Source: an uncultured Prevotellaceae bacterium
GTDB taxonomy: Bacteria; Bacteroidota; Bacteroidia; Bacteroidales; Bacteroidaceae
Length of the DNA: 5,182 nt
NCBI GenBank assembly: GCA_958404085.1
Contig: CATXZX010000171.1
Coordinates: forward strand, 1-5,182
Direction: 5' to 3'
The translations under genes and the position numbers were made by a program. This document shows positions 1 to 5,182 of the stretch, in pieces (within the stretch, counting starts at the first letter, position 1; each line of letters starts with the position of its first letter). The notes beneath the pieces were generated by a model. It was not told the origin of the DNA. It made no database searches and saw only the letters and a program-made list of their open reading frames with translations.

Positions 1-107
1 TGCCCCGGAATAACACAAAGGGCCGGATTCAAATCCTCCAAAAGCCTGAAATTCGCCGGAATAAGACCAAAATCGGAAAATAGTCCATCTAATTCGTTTT
101 TTTGTCC
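1..107. other. Upstream non-coding segment
   Basis: I see no supportable gene in this stretch. One frame ends with a TAA at 11-13 and could be the last codons of an upstream plus-strand gene, but only three codons are visible. The longest minus-strand reading from an ATG here (88 downward) stops after about 20 codons. A 9-bp direct repeat (CCGGAATAA) occurs at 5-13 and 56-64; its meaning is unknown and it may be chance. Confidence 0.4.
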
Positions 108-139
108 ATTGTTTTACCTTCCGAAAAGGCCTTATTTTG
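108..139 (+). promoter_or_regulatory. Probable Bacteroidetes-type promoter of the phosphodiesterase gene
   Basis: A -33-like ATTG (108-111) is followed after 20 bases by TTATTTTG (132-139), which matches 7 of 8 positions of the Bacteroidetes -7 consensus TAnnTTTG. Transcription would begin near 143-146, about 20 bases before the ATG at 166. This supports 166 over the earlier in-frame ATG at 109, which would lie upstream of the transcript. The match is imperfect and the assignment is an inference. Confidence 0.45.
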
Positions 140-165
140 CATCCGAAACACACAAAAATACAAAC

Positions 166-1101
166 ATGACCCGACCTATTTTAACCTTACTGTGCGCCTG
201 CATCGTGTTCAGTACGACGCTCTACGCACGAAAGACTGCCCCGCGCGTACTCGCCATTGCAGTCGACGGGATTCGGGTGGACGGATTCCAACAAGCCCGC
301 ACACCCCATTTGGATGCCCTCATGGCAGAAGGAGCGCTTTCTGTCACGACACGCGACGCCATGCCCTCAGTCACGTTGCCCAACTGGACCACTATTCTTT
401 GCGGTTCCGACCCCGAAGTACACGGTGTCGTAGACAACGGATGGACATTGGACAAAGTAAAACTGAAGGCCGTCGAAACGGATGCCGATGGGTATTATCC
501 TTCGATTTTTACCGTACTGAAAGAAAAAGTGCCGGGCGTGAAGACGGCTTTCTATTACAACTGGATCAATCTTTTCTACCCATACAATCCGAAAAGATTC
601 GACGAAGTGAGTTATCTGGAGAACGACGCTTATCTGCCGAACTACGAAAAAGCGTTCGACTTTATGGACAAGAACCGGAACAACCCGACGTTCATATTTC
701 TTTACGACGTACATACCGACCACGCCGGACACCGGAAACAATGGATGTCGCCCGAGTACATCACAGCTATCGAAGAACTGGATGCGGCCGTAGGCGAACT
801 GATTAAAAAGATGAAGGATGCCGGCCTCTACGACGACACCTACATCCTCTTCCTTACCGACCACGGAGGCATCAAGTACGGCCACGGCGGTTTCACACTG
901 GAGGAAATGTGCGTGCCCTGGGGTATCAAAGGGCCCGGCATCAAGCAAGGATTCCGCATCACGGAGCCGAACAACACCAAGAACACGGCACCGACCATTC
1001 TAAGCCTCTTCGGCATTGCCCAACCGGATGTATGGACGGGCGAGATACCCGCCAGCATCTTCACAAAGCCTCAAAGCATACTCAAAAAACTGAAACAATA
1101 A
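166..1101 (+). CDS. Exported type I phosphodiesterase / nucleotide pyrophosphatase-family protein (alkaline phosphatase superfamily)
   Basis: The 311-residue product begins with a short basic and hydrophobic stretch ending in TTLYA-RK, a likely signal peptidase I signal with cleavage after Ala21, so it probably acts in the periplasm or at the surface. Metal-site and nucleophile residues of the phosphodiesterase/NPP family appear in order: D34 in AVDGI, the likely nucleophile T70 in VTLPN, N91 in VDNGW, D185 and H189 in HTDHAGH, D232 and H233 in LTDHGG, and H240 in GHGG. The family uses two zinc ions to hydrolyse phosphodiester or phosphomonoester bonds; the substrate cannot be read from sequence. 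An in-frame ATG exists at 109, but it would add a polar leader ahead of the signal peptide and lies upstream of the probable transcription start, so 166 is preferred. Cys12 sits in a weak lipobox-like LCAC, but the hydrophobic run before it is too short for a convincing lipoprotein signal. The gene stands alone and converges on ribD. GC is about 52% in the line I counted, lower than the neighbouring block. Confidence 0.86.
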   Translation: MTRPILTLLCACIVFSTTLYARKTAPRVLAIAVDGIRVDGFQQARTPHLDALMAEGALSVTTRDAMPSVTLPNWTTILCGSDPEVHGVVDNGWTLDKVKLKAVETDADGYYPSIFTVLKEKVPGVKTAFYYNWINLFYPYNPKRFDEVSYLENDAYLPNYEKAFDFMDKNRNNPTFIFLYDVHTDHAGHRKQWMSPEYITAIEELDAAVGELIKKMKDAGLYDDTYILFLTDHGGIKYGHGGFTLEEMCVPWGIKGPGIKQGFRITEPNNTKNTAPTILSLFGIAQPDVWTGEIPASIFTKPQSILKKLKQ

Positions 1102-1122
1102 TAAAAAGAAACTTGTCAACCA

Positions 1123-1165
1123 ATAACGCGAAGGACGCTGCCGCTGGCAGCGTCCTTCGCGTTAT
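1123..1165. terminator. Perfect 20-bp hairpin between convergent genes, probable bidirectional terminator
   Basis: Bases 1123-1142 are exactly complementary to 1146-1165, with a 3-base loop (GCT at 1143-1145). The hairpin lies 21 bases after the stop of the phosphodiesterase gene and about 40 bases past the stop of ribD, where convergent genes commonly share a terminator. No T tract follows directly on the plus strand. In the minus-strand direction a T-rich run is reached only after about 12 further bases, so it is not a textbook intrinsic terminator. A second small GC-rich inverted repeat (1172-1176 with 1184-1188) lies next to it. Confidence 0.65.
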
Positions 1166-1205
1166 ACAGGTCGGGCCTCGCGGGCCCGCCACATAGACTA
1201 TTTCC

Positions 1206-2306
1206 TCACTCCGAGGGCCCGATAAGCGCCGCACCCTCGGCGCCGAGACGCACATAATGCAATACGGACACACCGGCCCAATGATTCTCCACACGCGTTA
1301 TCGTCCCGGCGGGCAGTACCGGAGCGGGAATACCGTCACCCAGCACCCTGGCAGCCACTTCCACGCGGGCCTCGTCCCACAATCCCGCATCCGCGAAGCG
1401 TTGCAACGTACGGCTTCCGCCCTCCACCAGCAGCGACTGCACGCCGGCTCCGTACAAACGGTTCATCAGTGCCTCCAACGGCGACTCTCCGCCCTCGGGA
1501 ACGACATAATCCACCCACTCGGGCAAACGTTCTGCGTATGCTTCTTTCGCCTGCATGCCGCATACGACCCACGTCGGCGCACTCCCGTCCCACAGACGCA
1601 GGCCGTCGGGGAGCGAACCGCAACTGTCGTCGAGTACGATACGCAACGGATTCGGACCAGGCCAAAGACGCGTCGTCAGCGAAGGATTGTCGAGTACAGC
1701 CGTACGGCCTCCTACCAGAATCGCGCCGCTCCGCGCACGCATCCGATGCACGTCGAGCGAAGTCCAAGGCGTCGACAAACGTTCCGGAACGCCCCCCGTC
1801 CGCCTGCGGTCGAGGTATCCGTCGGCCGACTGCGCCCACTTGAGCGTCACGTAAGGGCGACGGTATTTATGGAACGTAAAGAAATTGCGGTTCAGCGCGC
1901 GGCACTCGGCCTCGCACACGCCCGTCACGACCTCGACACCCGCCTGCCGCAACATTTCGATACCGCGTCCCTGCACCTTGGCAAAGGGGTCGACACACCC
2001 GACGACCACCCGGGGAATCCCCTCGCGGACAATCAACTCCGCACAAGGCGGTGTTTTGCCATAATGGGCACAGGGTTCCAGACTGACATACAATGTACTG
2101 CGCCGCAACAGCGAGCGGTCGCGCACGGAAGCCACGGCATTCACTTCGGCATGCGGCCCGCCGCAACGTACGTGATACCCCTCACCTACGATGAGCCCGT
2201 CGCACACCAAGACCGCCCCCACCATGGGATTGGGCGGGGCACCGGCCGCGCCGTTCCGGGCTATCCGGATGCAGCGCTTCATCCATTTTTCATCTTCCTT
2301 ACACAT
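1206..2306 (-). CDS. ribD: Bifunctional riboflavin biosynthesis protein RibD (pyrimidine deaminase / uracil reductase)
   Basis: The 366-residue protein carries both domains of RibD. It converts the GTP cyclohydrolase II product by deamination and then NADPH-dependent side-chain reduction to the ribitylamino-pyrimidinedione phosphate, a cytoplasmic step in riboflavin (FMN/FAD) synthesis. The deaminase domain (about 1-145) has PNPMVG, the zinc and catalytic motif PHAEVNAV (H52, E54) and LEPCAHYGKTPPC (C79, C88). The reductase domain (from about 149) starts RRPYVTLK, then AQSADG (158-163), and near the C terminus has LLVEGGSRTL (about 292-301). Length is normal for the family. The ATG at 2306 (MCKEDEKWMKRC) lines up with the usual N terminus (E. 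coli begins MQDEYYMARAL); the frame stays open further upstream to 2570, but that would run into the divergent prmC gene. The gene is divergent from prmC across a 51-bp gap and convergent with the phosphodiesterase gene. I found no clean minus-strand promoter match in the gap. Confidence 0.96.
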   Translation of the reverse strand: MCKEDEKWMKRCIRIARNGAAGAPPNPMVGAVLVCDGLIVGEGYHVRCGGPHAEVNAVASVRDRSLLRRSTLYVSLEPCAHYGKTPPCAELIVREGIPRVVVGCVDPFAKVQGRGIEMLRQAGVEVVTGVCEAECRALNRNFFTFHKYRRPYVTLKWAQSADGYLDRRRTGGVPERLSTPWTSLDVHRMRARSGAILVGGRTAVLDNPSLTTRLWPGPNPLRIVLDDSCGSLPDGLRLWDGSAPTWVVCGMQAKEAYAERLPEWVDYVVPEGGESPLEALMNRLYGAGVQSLLVEGGSRTLQRFADAGLWDEARVEVAARVLGDGIPAPVLPAGTITRVENHWAGVSVLHYVRLGAEGAALIGPSE

Positions 2307-2326
2307 ACTCTCATCAAAAAAAAGTG

Positions 2327-2334
2327 TAATTTTG
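2327..2334 (+). promoter_or_regulatory. Bacteroidetes -7 promoter element for the prmC-recX-comF operon
   Basis: TAATTTTG is an exact match to the TAnnTTTG consensus. It sits in the 51-bp gap between the divergent ribD and prmC genes. Transcription would start near 2338-2341, giving a leader of under 20 bases before the GTG start of prmC. No good -33 TTTG lies at the expected distance, so the call rests on the -7 element and its location. Confidence 0.6.
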
Positions 2335-2357
2335 CCTATAAACAGACACTTAAAACC

Positions 2358-3203
2358 GTGCAACCTCATCCCCTTACCCTTTTCCGGGCGCGCCTTTCCT
2401 CCCTCTACGAAGCAAGGGAACTGCGCGCCGTCACGCTTTTGGTCATGGAACAGGCATTCGGCGTCTCGCGTCTCGATGTCTATGCGGACAAAGTTAGGCA
2501 TTTTTCCGCAGACGAAGCCGACCGGCTCGAAAATATCCTTCAACGGCTGGTACAGGGCGAACCCGTGCAATACGTTCTGGGCGAAGCCACTTTCGCCGGA
2601 CGCCCGTTTCGGGTAGGACCGGGTGTTCTCATTCCGCGTCCCGAGACCGAAGAACTCACAGACTGGATTCTGAGCGACTACACCGGCCGTTCCGCTCCCG
2701 ACCGCCTGCTCGATGCCGGCTGCGGAAGCGGCTGCATCGCCGTAACCCTGGCCTGCGCGTTTCCCCAGACTGCCGTCACGGCATGGGACATCAGCGAGGA
2801 AGCGCTACGCCAGACGGCATTCAATGCCGAACGCCACAGAGCGACCGTCCGGTGCGAGTACCACAACCTGCTGGAAGACCCCGCCGCGGCCCACCCGTTC
2901 GACCTCATTGTCAGCAATCCCCCTTACATCTGCCACTCGGAACAAGCCGACATGGAACACCGCGTACTCGACCACGAACCGGCGCTGGCCCTGTTCGTTC
3001 CGGATGCCGACCCGTTCCTCTTCTACCGCCAGCTGGCCCGCCTGGCAGACACCTCGCTCAGCCCCGAAGGCAGCCTGTACCTGGAAATAAACCGCCGCTT
3101 CGGACCCGAACTGCTCCGGTTGTTCCGTTCCGAAGGATTTACACAAACCGAACTGCGTACCGACTCGTTCGGAGCCGACCGCATGATACGCGTACGCCGA
3201 TGA
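2358..3203 (+). CDS. prmC: Peptide chain release factor N5-glutamine methyltransferase PrmC (HemK)
   Basis: The 281-residue SAM-dependent methyltransferase modifies the glutamine of the GGQ motif of release factors RF1 and RF2 in the cytoplasm, which speeds translation termination. An N-terminal helical domain (about 1-75) ends at PVQYVLGEATF, followed by VLIPRPETEEL (90-100), the SAM-binding loop LLDAGCGSGCIA (117-128) and the catalytic NPPY (187-190), then the family's EPALALF segment. The reading frame is open far upstream, but that part is only the antisense of ribD. The first sensible start is GTG at 2358, just after the promoter; the next in-frame ATG is residue 30 and would remove N-terminal helices. 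The length fits the family (about 280). It is the first gene of an operon: its TGA overlaps the ATG of recX by 4 bases (ATGA), suggesting translational coupling. Confidence 0.94.
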   Translation: MQPHPLTLFRARLSSLYEARELRAVTLLVMEQAFGVSRLDVYADKVRHFSADEADRLENILQRLVQGEPVQYVLGEATFAGRPFRVGPGVLIPRPETEELTDWILSDYTGRSAPDRLLDAGCGSGCIAVTLACAFPQTAVTAWDISEEALRQTAFNAERHRATVRCEYHNLLEDPAAAHPFDLIVSNPPYICHSEQADMEHRVLDHEPALALFVPDADPFLFYRQLARLADTSLSPEGSLYLEINRRFGPELLRLFRSEGFTQTELRTDSFGADRMIRVRR

Positions 3204-3682
3204 AAACCCTGACCGAAGCCGAAGCCTACAACCGCCTGGCAGCCCGTTGCGCCGCCGCCGAACAATGTCGTTCCGACCTGGCCGCACGGCTCTACCGATG
3301 GGGCATAGCCTCCGCCCAGGCGGCCCGCCTGCTCGACAGACTGGAGCAAGAAGGTTATATCGATGCCGAGCGATACTGCCGCGCCTTTGCCAACGACCGC
3401 ATCCGCTTTGCCGGATGGGGACGGAACAAAGTGGCGCAGGCCCTGCGGGCCAAGCAACTGCCGGCCGAGTGCATTGCCCAGGCCCTGGACGAGGCCGATG
3501 CGGACAATTACGAAGAACAGTTACGCCACCTGCTCGCCGCCAAACGGCGCAGCCTGCACGGCGAGCCACACACCCATTGGGCCAAACTGATGCGCTACGG
3601 GACGGGACGCGGATTCGAAGCCGGGCTCGTGGCACGCATACTGGCCGAAACGGGACTTGACCAAGACTACGAAGAGCCATGA
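3200..3682 (+). CDS. recX: RecX-family regulatory protein
   Basis: The 160-residue protein belongs to the RecX family of small all-helical proteins that bind RecA filaments and modulate recombination and the SOS response. Visible signs are the N-terminal repeat region with AEQCRSDLAARL (about 20-31) and the family core GYIDAERYCRAFANDRIR followed by GWGRNKVAQALRAKQL, which is the most conserved part of RecX. The paired cysteines around AEQ resemble Bacteroidetes RecX proteins. Length is typical. The start is fixed by the ATGA overlap with prmC, and the stop overlaps the next gene in the same way. No recA lies in this window, so the partner is elsewhere. Codon use is strongly GC-rich, like prmC and comF. 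The product could be annotated simply as a regulatory protein because RecX can inhibit or, in some species, help RecA. Confidence 0.9.
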   Translation: MKTLTEAEAYNRLAARCAAAEQCRSDLAARLYRWGIASAQAARLLDRLEQEGYIDAERYCRAFANDRIRFAGWGRNKVAQALRAKQLPAECIAQALDEADADNYEEQLRHLLAAKRRSLHGEPHTHWAKLMRYGTGRGFEAGLVARILAETGLDQDYEEP

Positions 3683-4437
3683 AGCCGCCCGTTTTCCCCA
3701 CCCGTACGCTGCTGGACGGACTGCGAAGCCTGCGCGACGTCCTGATGCCCCGGTCCTGCCCCATCTGCGGCGCACGGATGCACACCAGCGAGGACTTCTG
3801 CTGCACCGCCTGCCTGGCCGCATTGCCCTACACGCACTTCAGGGGCGAACGGGCAAACCCCGTCGAACGCTTGTTCTGGGGACAGTTTCCCGTAGGACGG
3901 GCCTCGGCGTGGTTCTACTACGAACGGGGAAACCGCACAGCCGCCCTGATACGTGCCCTGAAGTACCACCGGCGGCGCAGCCTGGGCCTCCCCCTCGGAA
4001 AAGCCGCCGCAAACGACCTGGCCGATACCGGTTTCTTTACCGGCATCGACGCCATCGTCCCCATCCCGCTCTCGCGGAAACGCTACCGCCTGAGAGGCTA
4101 CAACGTGTGCGACGACATAGCCCTCGGCATATCGCTCATGACGCACCTGCCCGTCTGCCGTCAGGCCGTAAGGCGTACCGTCGACAATCCTACCCAAACC
4201 CGCCAGCTCCCCTTCGAACGCAAACAGAACGTACAAGGTATCTTTTCCGTGGAACAGCCCTCGCTGGTGCGCGGACGCCACCTGCTGCTTGTCGAAGACG
4301 TGGTCACGACGGGAGCCACCGTAGCCTCGTGTGCCGCCGCGCTGGCCGCCGCCGGCGCCCGGTGCGTTAGCGTACTGGCCCTGGCCGTCTCGGGAAACAT
4401 TACCCGCACCCCTCCGGCCGACAACGATCTATACTAA
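3679..4437 (+). CDS. ComF-family phosphoribosyltransferase-like protein
   Basis: The 252-residue protein has the two parts of the ComF family. A four-cysteine zinc-ribbon-like motif near the N terminus (C27, C30, C42, C45: CPICG then CCTAC) is followed by a type I phosphoribosyltransferase fold. That fold shows the conserved SRKRYRLRGYN segment and the PRPP-binding loop VEDVVTTGAT (about 205-214), whose adjacent acidic residues are intact. In naturally competent bacteria ComF helps single-stranded DNA entry; in Bacteroidales it is present without well-established competence, so the actual role here is uncertain (older names include GntX and amidophosphoribosyltransferase-like). The ATG overlaps the recX stop by 4 bases, placing it last in the prmC-recX-comF operon, and a terminator hairpin begins 26 bases after its stop. 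The pairing with recX makes a DNA-related role attractive but unproven. Confidence 0.9.
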   Translation: MKPPVFPTRTLLDGLRSLRDVLMPRSCPICGARMHTSEDFCCTACLAALPYTHFRGERANPVERLFWGQFPVGRASAWFYYERGNRTAALIRALKYHRRRSLGLPLGKAAANDLADTGFFTGIDAIVPIPLSRKRYRLRGYNVCDDIALGISLMTHLPVCRQAVRRTVDNPTQTRQLPFERKQNVQGIFSVEQPSLVRGRHLLLVEDVVTTGATVASCAAALAAAGARCVSVLALAVSGNITRTPPADNDLY

Positions 4438-4462
4438 ACCGTACGACCGCCCAGATTTTTTG

Positions 4463-4503
4463 AAATACGGGCCTGCTGTTTTGAAAAAACAGGTCTGTAT
4501 TTT
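4463..4503 (+). terminator. Intrinsic terminator after comF
   Basis: An inner stem (4475-4481 CTGTTTT with 4485-4491 AAAACAG) is extended by an outer stem pairing about 4463-4471 with 4492-4502, including two G-U pairs and a 3-base bulge. The descending side ends in a T-rich stretch (TATTTTAT). An alternative fold pairs CCTG with CAGG and leaves a larger loop. Position, 26 bases after the operon's last stop, supports a terminator for prmC-recX-comF. Confidence 0.68.
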
Positions 4504-4512
4504 ATACCTTCG
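4480..4512 (+). promoter_or_regulatory. Candidate distal promoter, overlapping the comF terminator
   Basis: TTTG (4480-4483) is followed after 21 bases by TACCTTCG (4505-4512), which matches TAnnTTTG at 7 of 8 positions and has the -33 spacing known for Bacteroidetes promoters. If used, transcription would start near 4516-4519 and give the sulfatase gene a leader of about 215 bases. The -33 box sits inside the terminator hairpin, so the match may be chance. Confidence 0.33.
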
Positions 4513-4612
4513 CATACCATTTCTTCATAACACCAAATGTGGGAAACCCTGCTTACACAATAAAAATCATTCCATTTAACCAACACTGTCCGGATGTCTG
4601 ATAAAAAATTCG

Positions 4613-4620
4613 TATCTTTG
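4613..4620 (+). promoter_or_regulatory. Proximal -7 promoter element of the sulfatase gene
   Basis: TATCTTTG matches the Bacteroidetes TAnnTTTG consensus exactly, in an AT-rich intergenic region on the correct strand. A start near 4624-4627 would leave a leader of about 105 bases before the ATG at 4732, long enough to hold regulatory sequence. No clear -33 TTTG lies 19-21 bases upstream, which may mean weak or activator-dependent use. Confidence 0.6.
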
Positions 4621-4704
4621 TCAAATTGTAAGTCAAGACACTTTCGCTACCGAATACATCAAACAACATGAACCGTATCTGTGATTCATAGACAAAGTCC
4701 AATT

Positions 4705-4722
4705 GTCAAAATCGTCAAAATC
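4705..4722 (+). repeat. Tandem 9-bp repeat in the sulfatase leader
   Basis: GTCAAAATC occurs twice in exact tandem (4705-4713, 4714-4722), ending 9 bases before the start codon. Just upstream GACAA (4691-4695) and TTGTC (4703-4707) form a short inverted repeat with a 7-base loop, and a related TTGTCAAATTG lies at 4618-4628. These could be binding sites or a weak leader structure; with such AT-rich sequence, chance is also possible. The rest of the 4504-4731 intergenic region shows only ORFs of 8-25 codons, none convincing. Confidence 0.35.
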
Positions 4723-4731
4723 CATTGAATA

Positions 4732-5182
4732 ATGAAAAGACATTTACCATTTACCATAGGATTAAGCATTATCTCCCACAGCGTCACTTTTGCGCAGCCG
4801 ATAAATAGTACGCGCTGCTCCGACAAAAAAAGTATTTCTGACATTCAAAAACCTAATGTCATCCTAATCTACGCCGATGATATGGGTATGGGGATGCTCT
4901 CATGTATGGGACAAAAACAATTTAAGACACCCAACATAGACCGTATTTTTCGTCAAGGAGTCCAGTTCTCCCACACCTACGGTTGCATGGTCTCGGCAGC
5001 CTCGCGTGCCTCATTACTCACCGGTTACTACGATGTACGTAAAGAAAAAATACGCGTCAGCAATGCCCCCTTGTTATTGTTTGACAAAGCCGACGACACG
5101 GAGGCCACTCGTGAAGTACTCGATGCACGGTGTCGGACCGTTGAGGAGACTATCAACAAAAAAGATGTGAATCTACCCGAAG
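4732..5182 (+). CDS. Exported sulfatase, serine-type, N-terminal part (runs off the window)
   Basis: Only the first 150 codons are present; the gene continues past the window edge. The product starts with a signal peptide (MKRHLPFTIGLSIIS to about residue 21, likely cleavage FA-Q), so it is exported. PNVILIYADDMG (41-52) holds the two aspartates (D49, D50) that bind calcium in sulfatases, and KTPNIDRIFRQGVQFSHTY is the usual following helix and strand. The formylglycine motif is SAASRASLLTGYY: Ser88 takes the place of the modified residue, with Ala at position 3 and Arg92 at position 5, fitting (C/S)x(P/A)xR. A serine there needs an anaerobic sulfatase-maturating radical-SAM enzyme, common in Bacteroidales; none is in this window. 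The substrate, perhaps a host or dietary sulfated glycan, cannot be judged. An in-frame TGA at 4726-4728 makes the ATG at 4732 the first possible start. GC is about 46%, well below the preceding operon, consistent with an accessory gene. Confidence 0.9.
   Translation, partial: MKRHLPFTIGLSIISHSVTFAQPINSTRCSDKKSISDIQKPNVILIYADDMGMGMLSCMGQKQFKTPNIDRIFRQGVQFSHTYGCMVSAASRASLLTGYYDVRKEKIRVSNAPLLLFDKADDTEATREVLDARCRTVEETINKKDVNLPE

Noticed and set aside
22..40. GGATTCAAATCC stretch resembling a tRNA T-arm, possibly an attachment-site remnant
   Set aside because: The flanking bases do not form a T stem and no acceptor stem or CCA end follows at the right distance.
1..165. Open frame from the window start in phase with the phosphodiesterase gene, including an ATG at 109
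   Set aside because: No stop interrupts it, but the upstream peptide resembles nothing I know, the signal peptide begins at 166, and a promoter match lies at 108-139.
166..201. Lipoprotein signal at Cys12 of the phosphodiesterase
   Set aside because: Only about 11 residues precede the cysteine, too few for a signal peptide; cleavage after Ala21 is more plausible.
1211..1240. Inverted repeat CCGAGGG / CCCTCGG with 16-base spacer
   Set aside because: It lies inside the last codons of ribD in GC-rich sequence; it could add to termination but is weak next to the 20-bp hairpin.
1257..2357. Long plus-strand open frame antisense to ribD, continuous with prmC
   Set aside because: The translation shows no recognisable domain before the PrmC part, while the opposite strand encodes a complete RibD. 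Long antisense frames are expected in GC-rich genes.
2805..3806. Long minus-strand open frame across prmC, recX and comF
   Set aside because: It is antisense to three well-supported genes, is low in recognisable motifs, and is a codon-bias shadow.
4594..4671. 25-codon ORF upstream of the sulfatase
   Set aside because: It spans the proximal promoter element, so the main transcript would begin inside it, and the peptide has no recognisable features.

Overview
The window looks like chromosomal DNA from a member of the Bacteroidales. The evidence is a perfect Bacteroidetes-type -7 element (TAnnTTTG) in front of two genes and a near match in front of a third. Ribosome-binding sites are A-rich with no clear Shine-Dalgarno, and the proteins resemble Bacteroidetes versions of RibD, PrmC, RecX and ComF. 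The high GC of the central block (about 57-70% in lines I counted) would fit a GC-rich gut lineage such as Alistipes/Rikenellaceae. That genus-level guess is an inference from composition only.

Layout: (1) 1-165 is upstream non-coding DNA with a probable promoter. (2) 166-1101 (+) encodes an exported type I phosphodiesterase / nucleotide pyrophosphatase-like enzyme of the alkaline phosphatase superfamily. (3) A perfect 20-bp hairpin at 1123-1165 lies between this gene and the convergent ribD and probably terminates one or both. (4) 1206-2306 (-) is ribD, the bifunctional riboflavin deaminase/reductase. (5) A 51-bp divergent gap (2307-2357) holds the promoter of a (+) strand operon: prmC (2358-3203, GTG start), recX (3200-3682) and a comF-family phosphoribosyltransferase gene (3679-4437). 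Each junction is a 4-base ATGA overlap. (6) A terminator hairpin follows comF at 4463-4503. (7) A 294-bp AT-rich intergenic region contains one perfect and one weaker promoter candidate. (8) 4732-5182 (+) is the 5' part of an exported sulfatase that runs off the window edge.

The middle of the window is housekeeping: riboflavin synthesis, release-factor methylation, RecA modulation and a ComF-type protein. It is flanked by two exported hydrolases of the same superfold (phosphodiesterase and sulfatase), both with lower GC (about 52% and 46%), as is usual for glycan- or nutrient-scavenging accessory genes. I found no CRISPR array, insertion sequence, tRNA, rRNA or integrase. I see no convincing new system; the points worth a second look are the serine-type sulfatase motif, the long perfect hairpin, and the promoter/terminator overlap upstream of the sulfatase.
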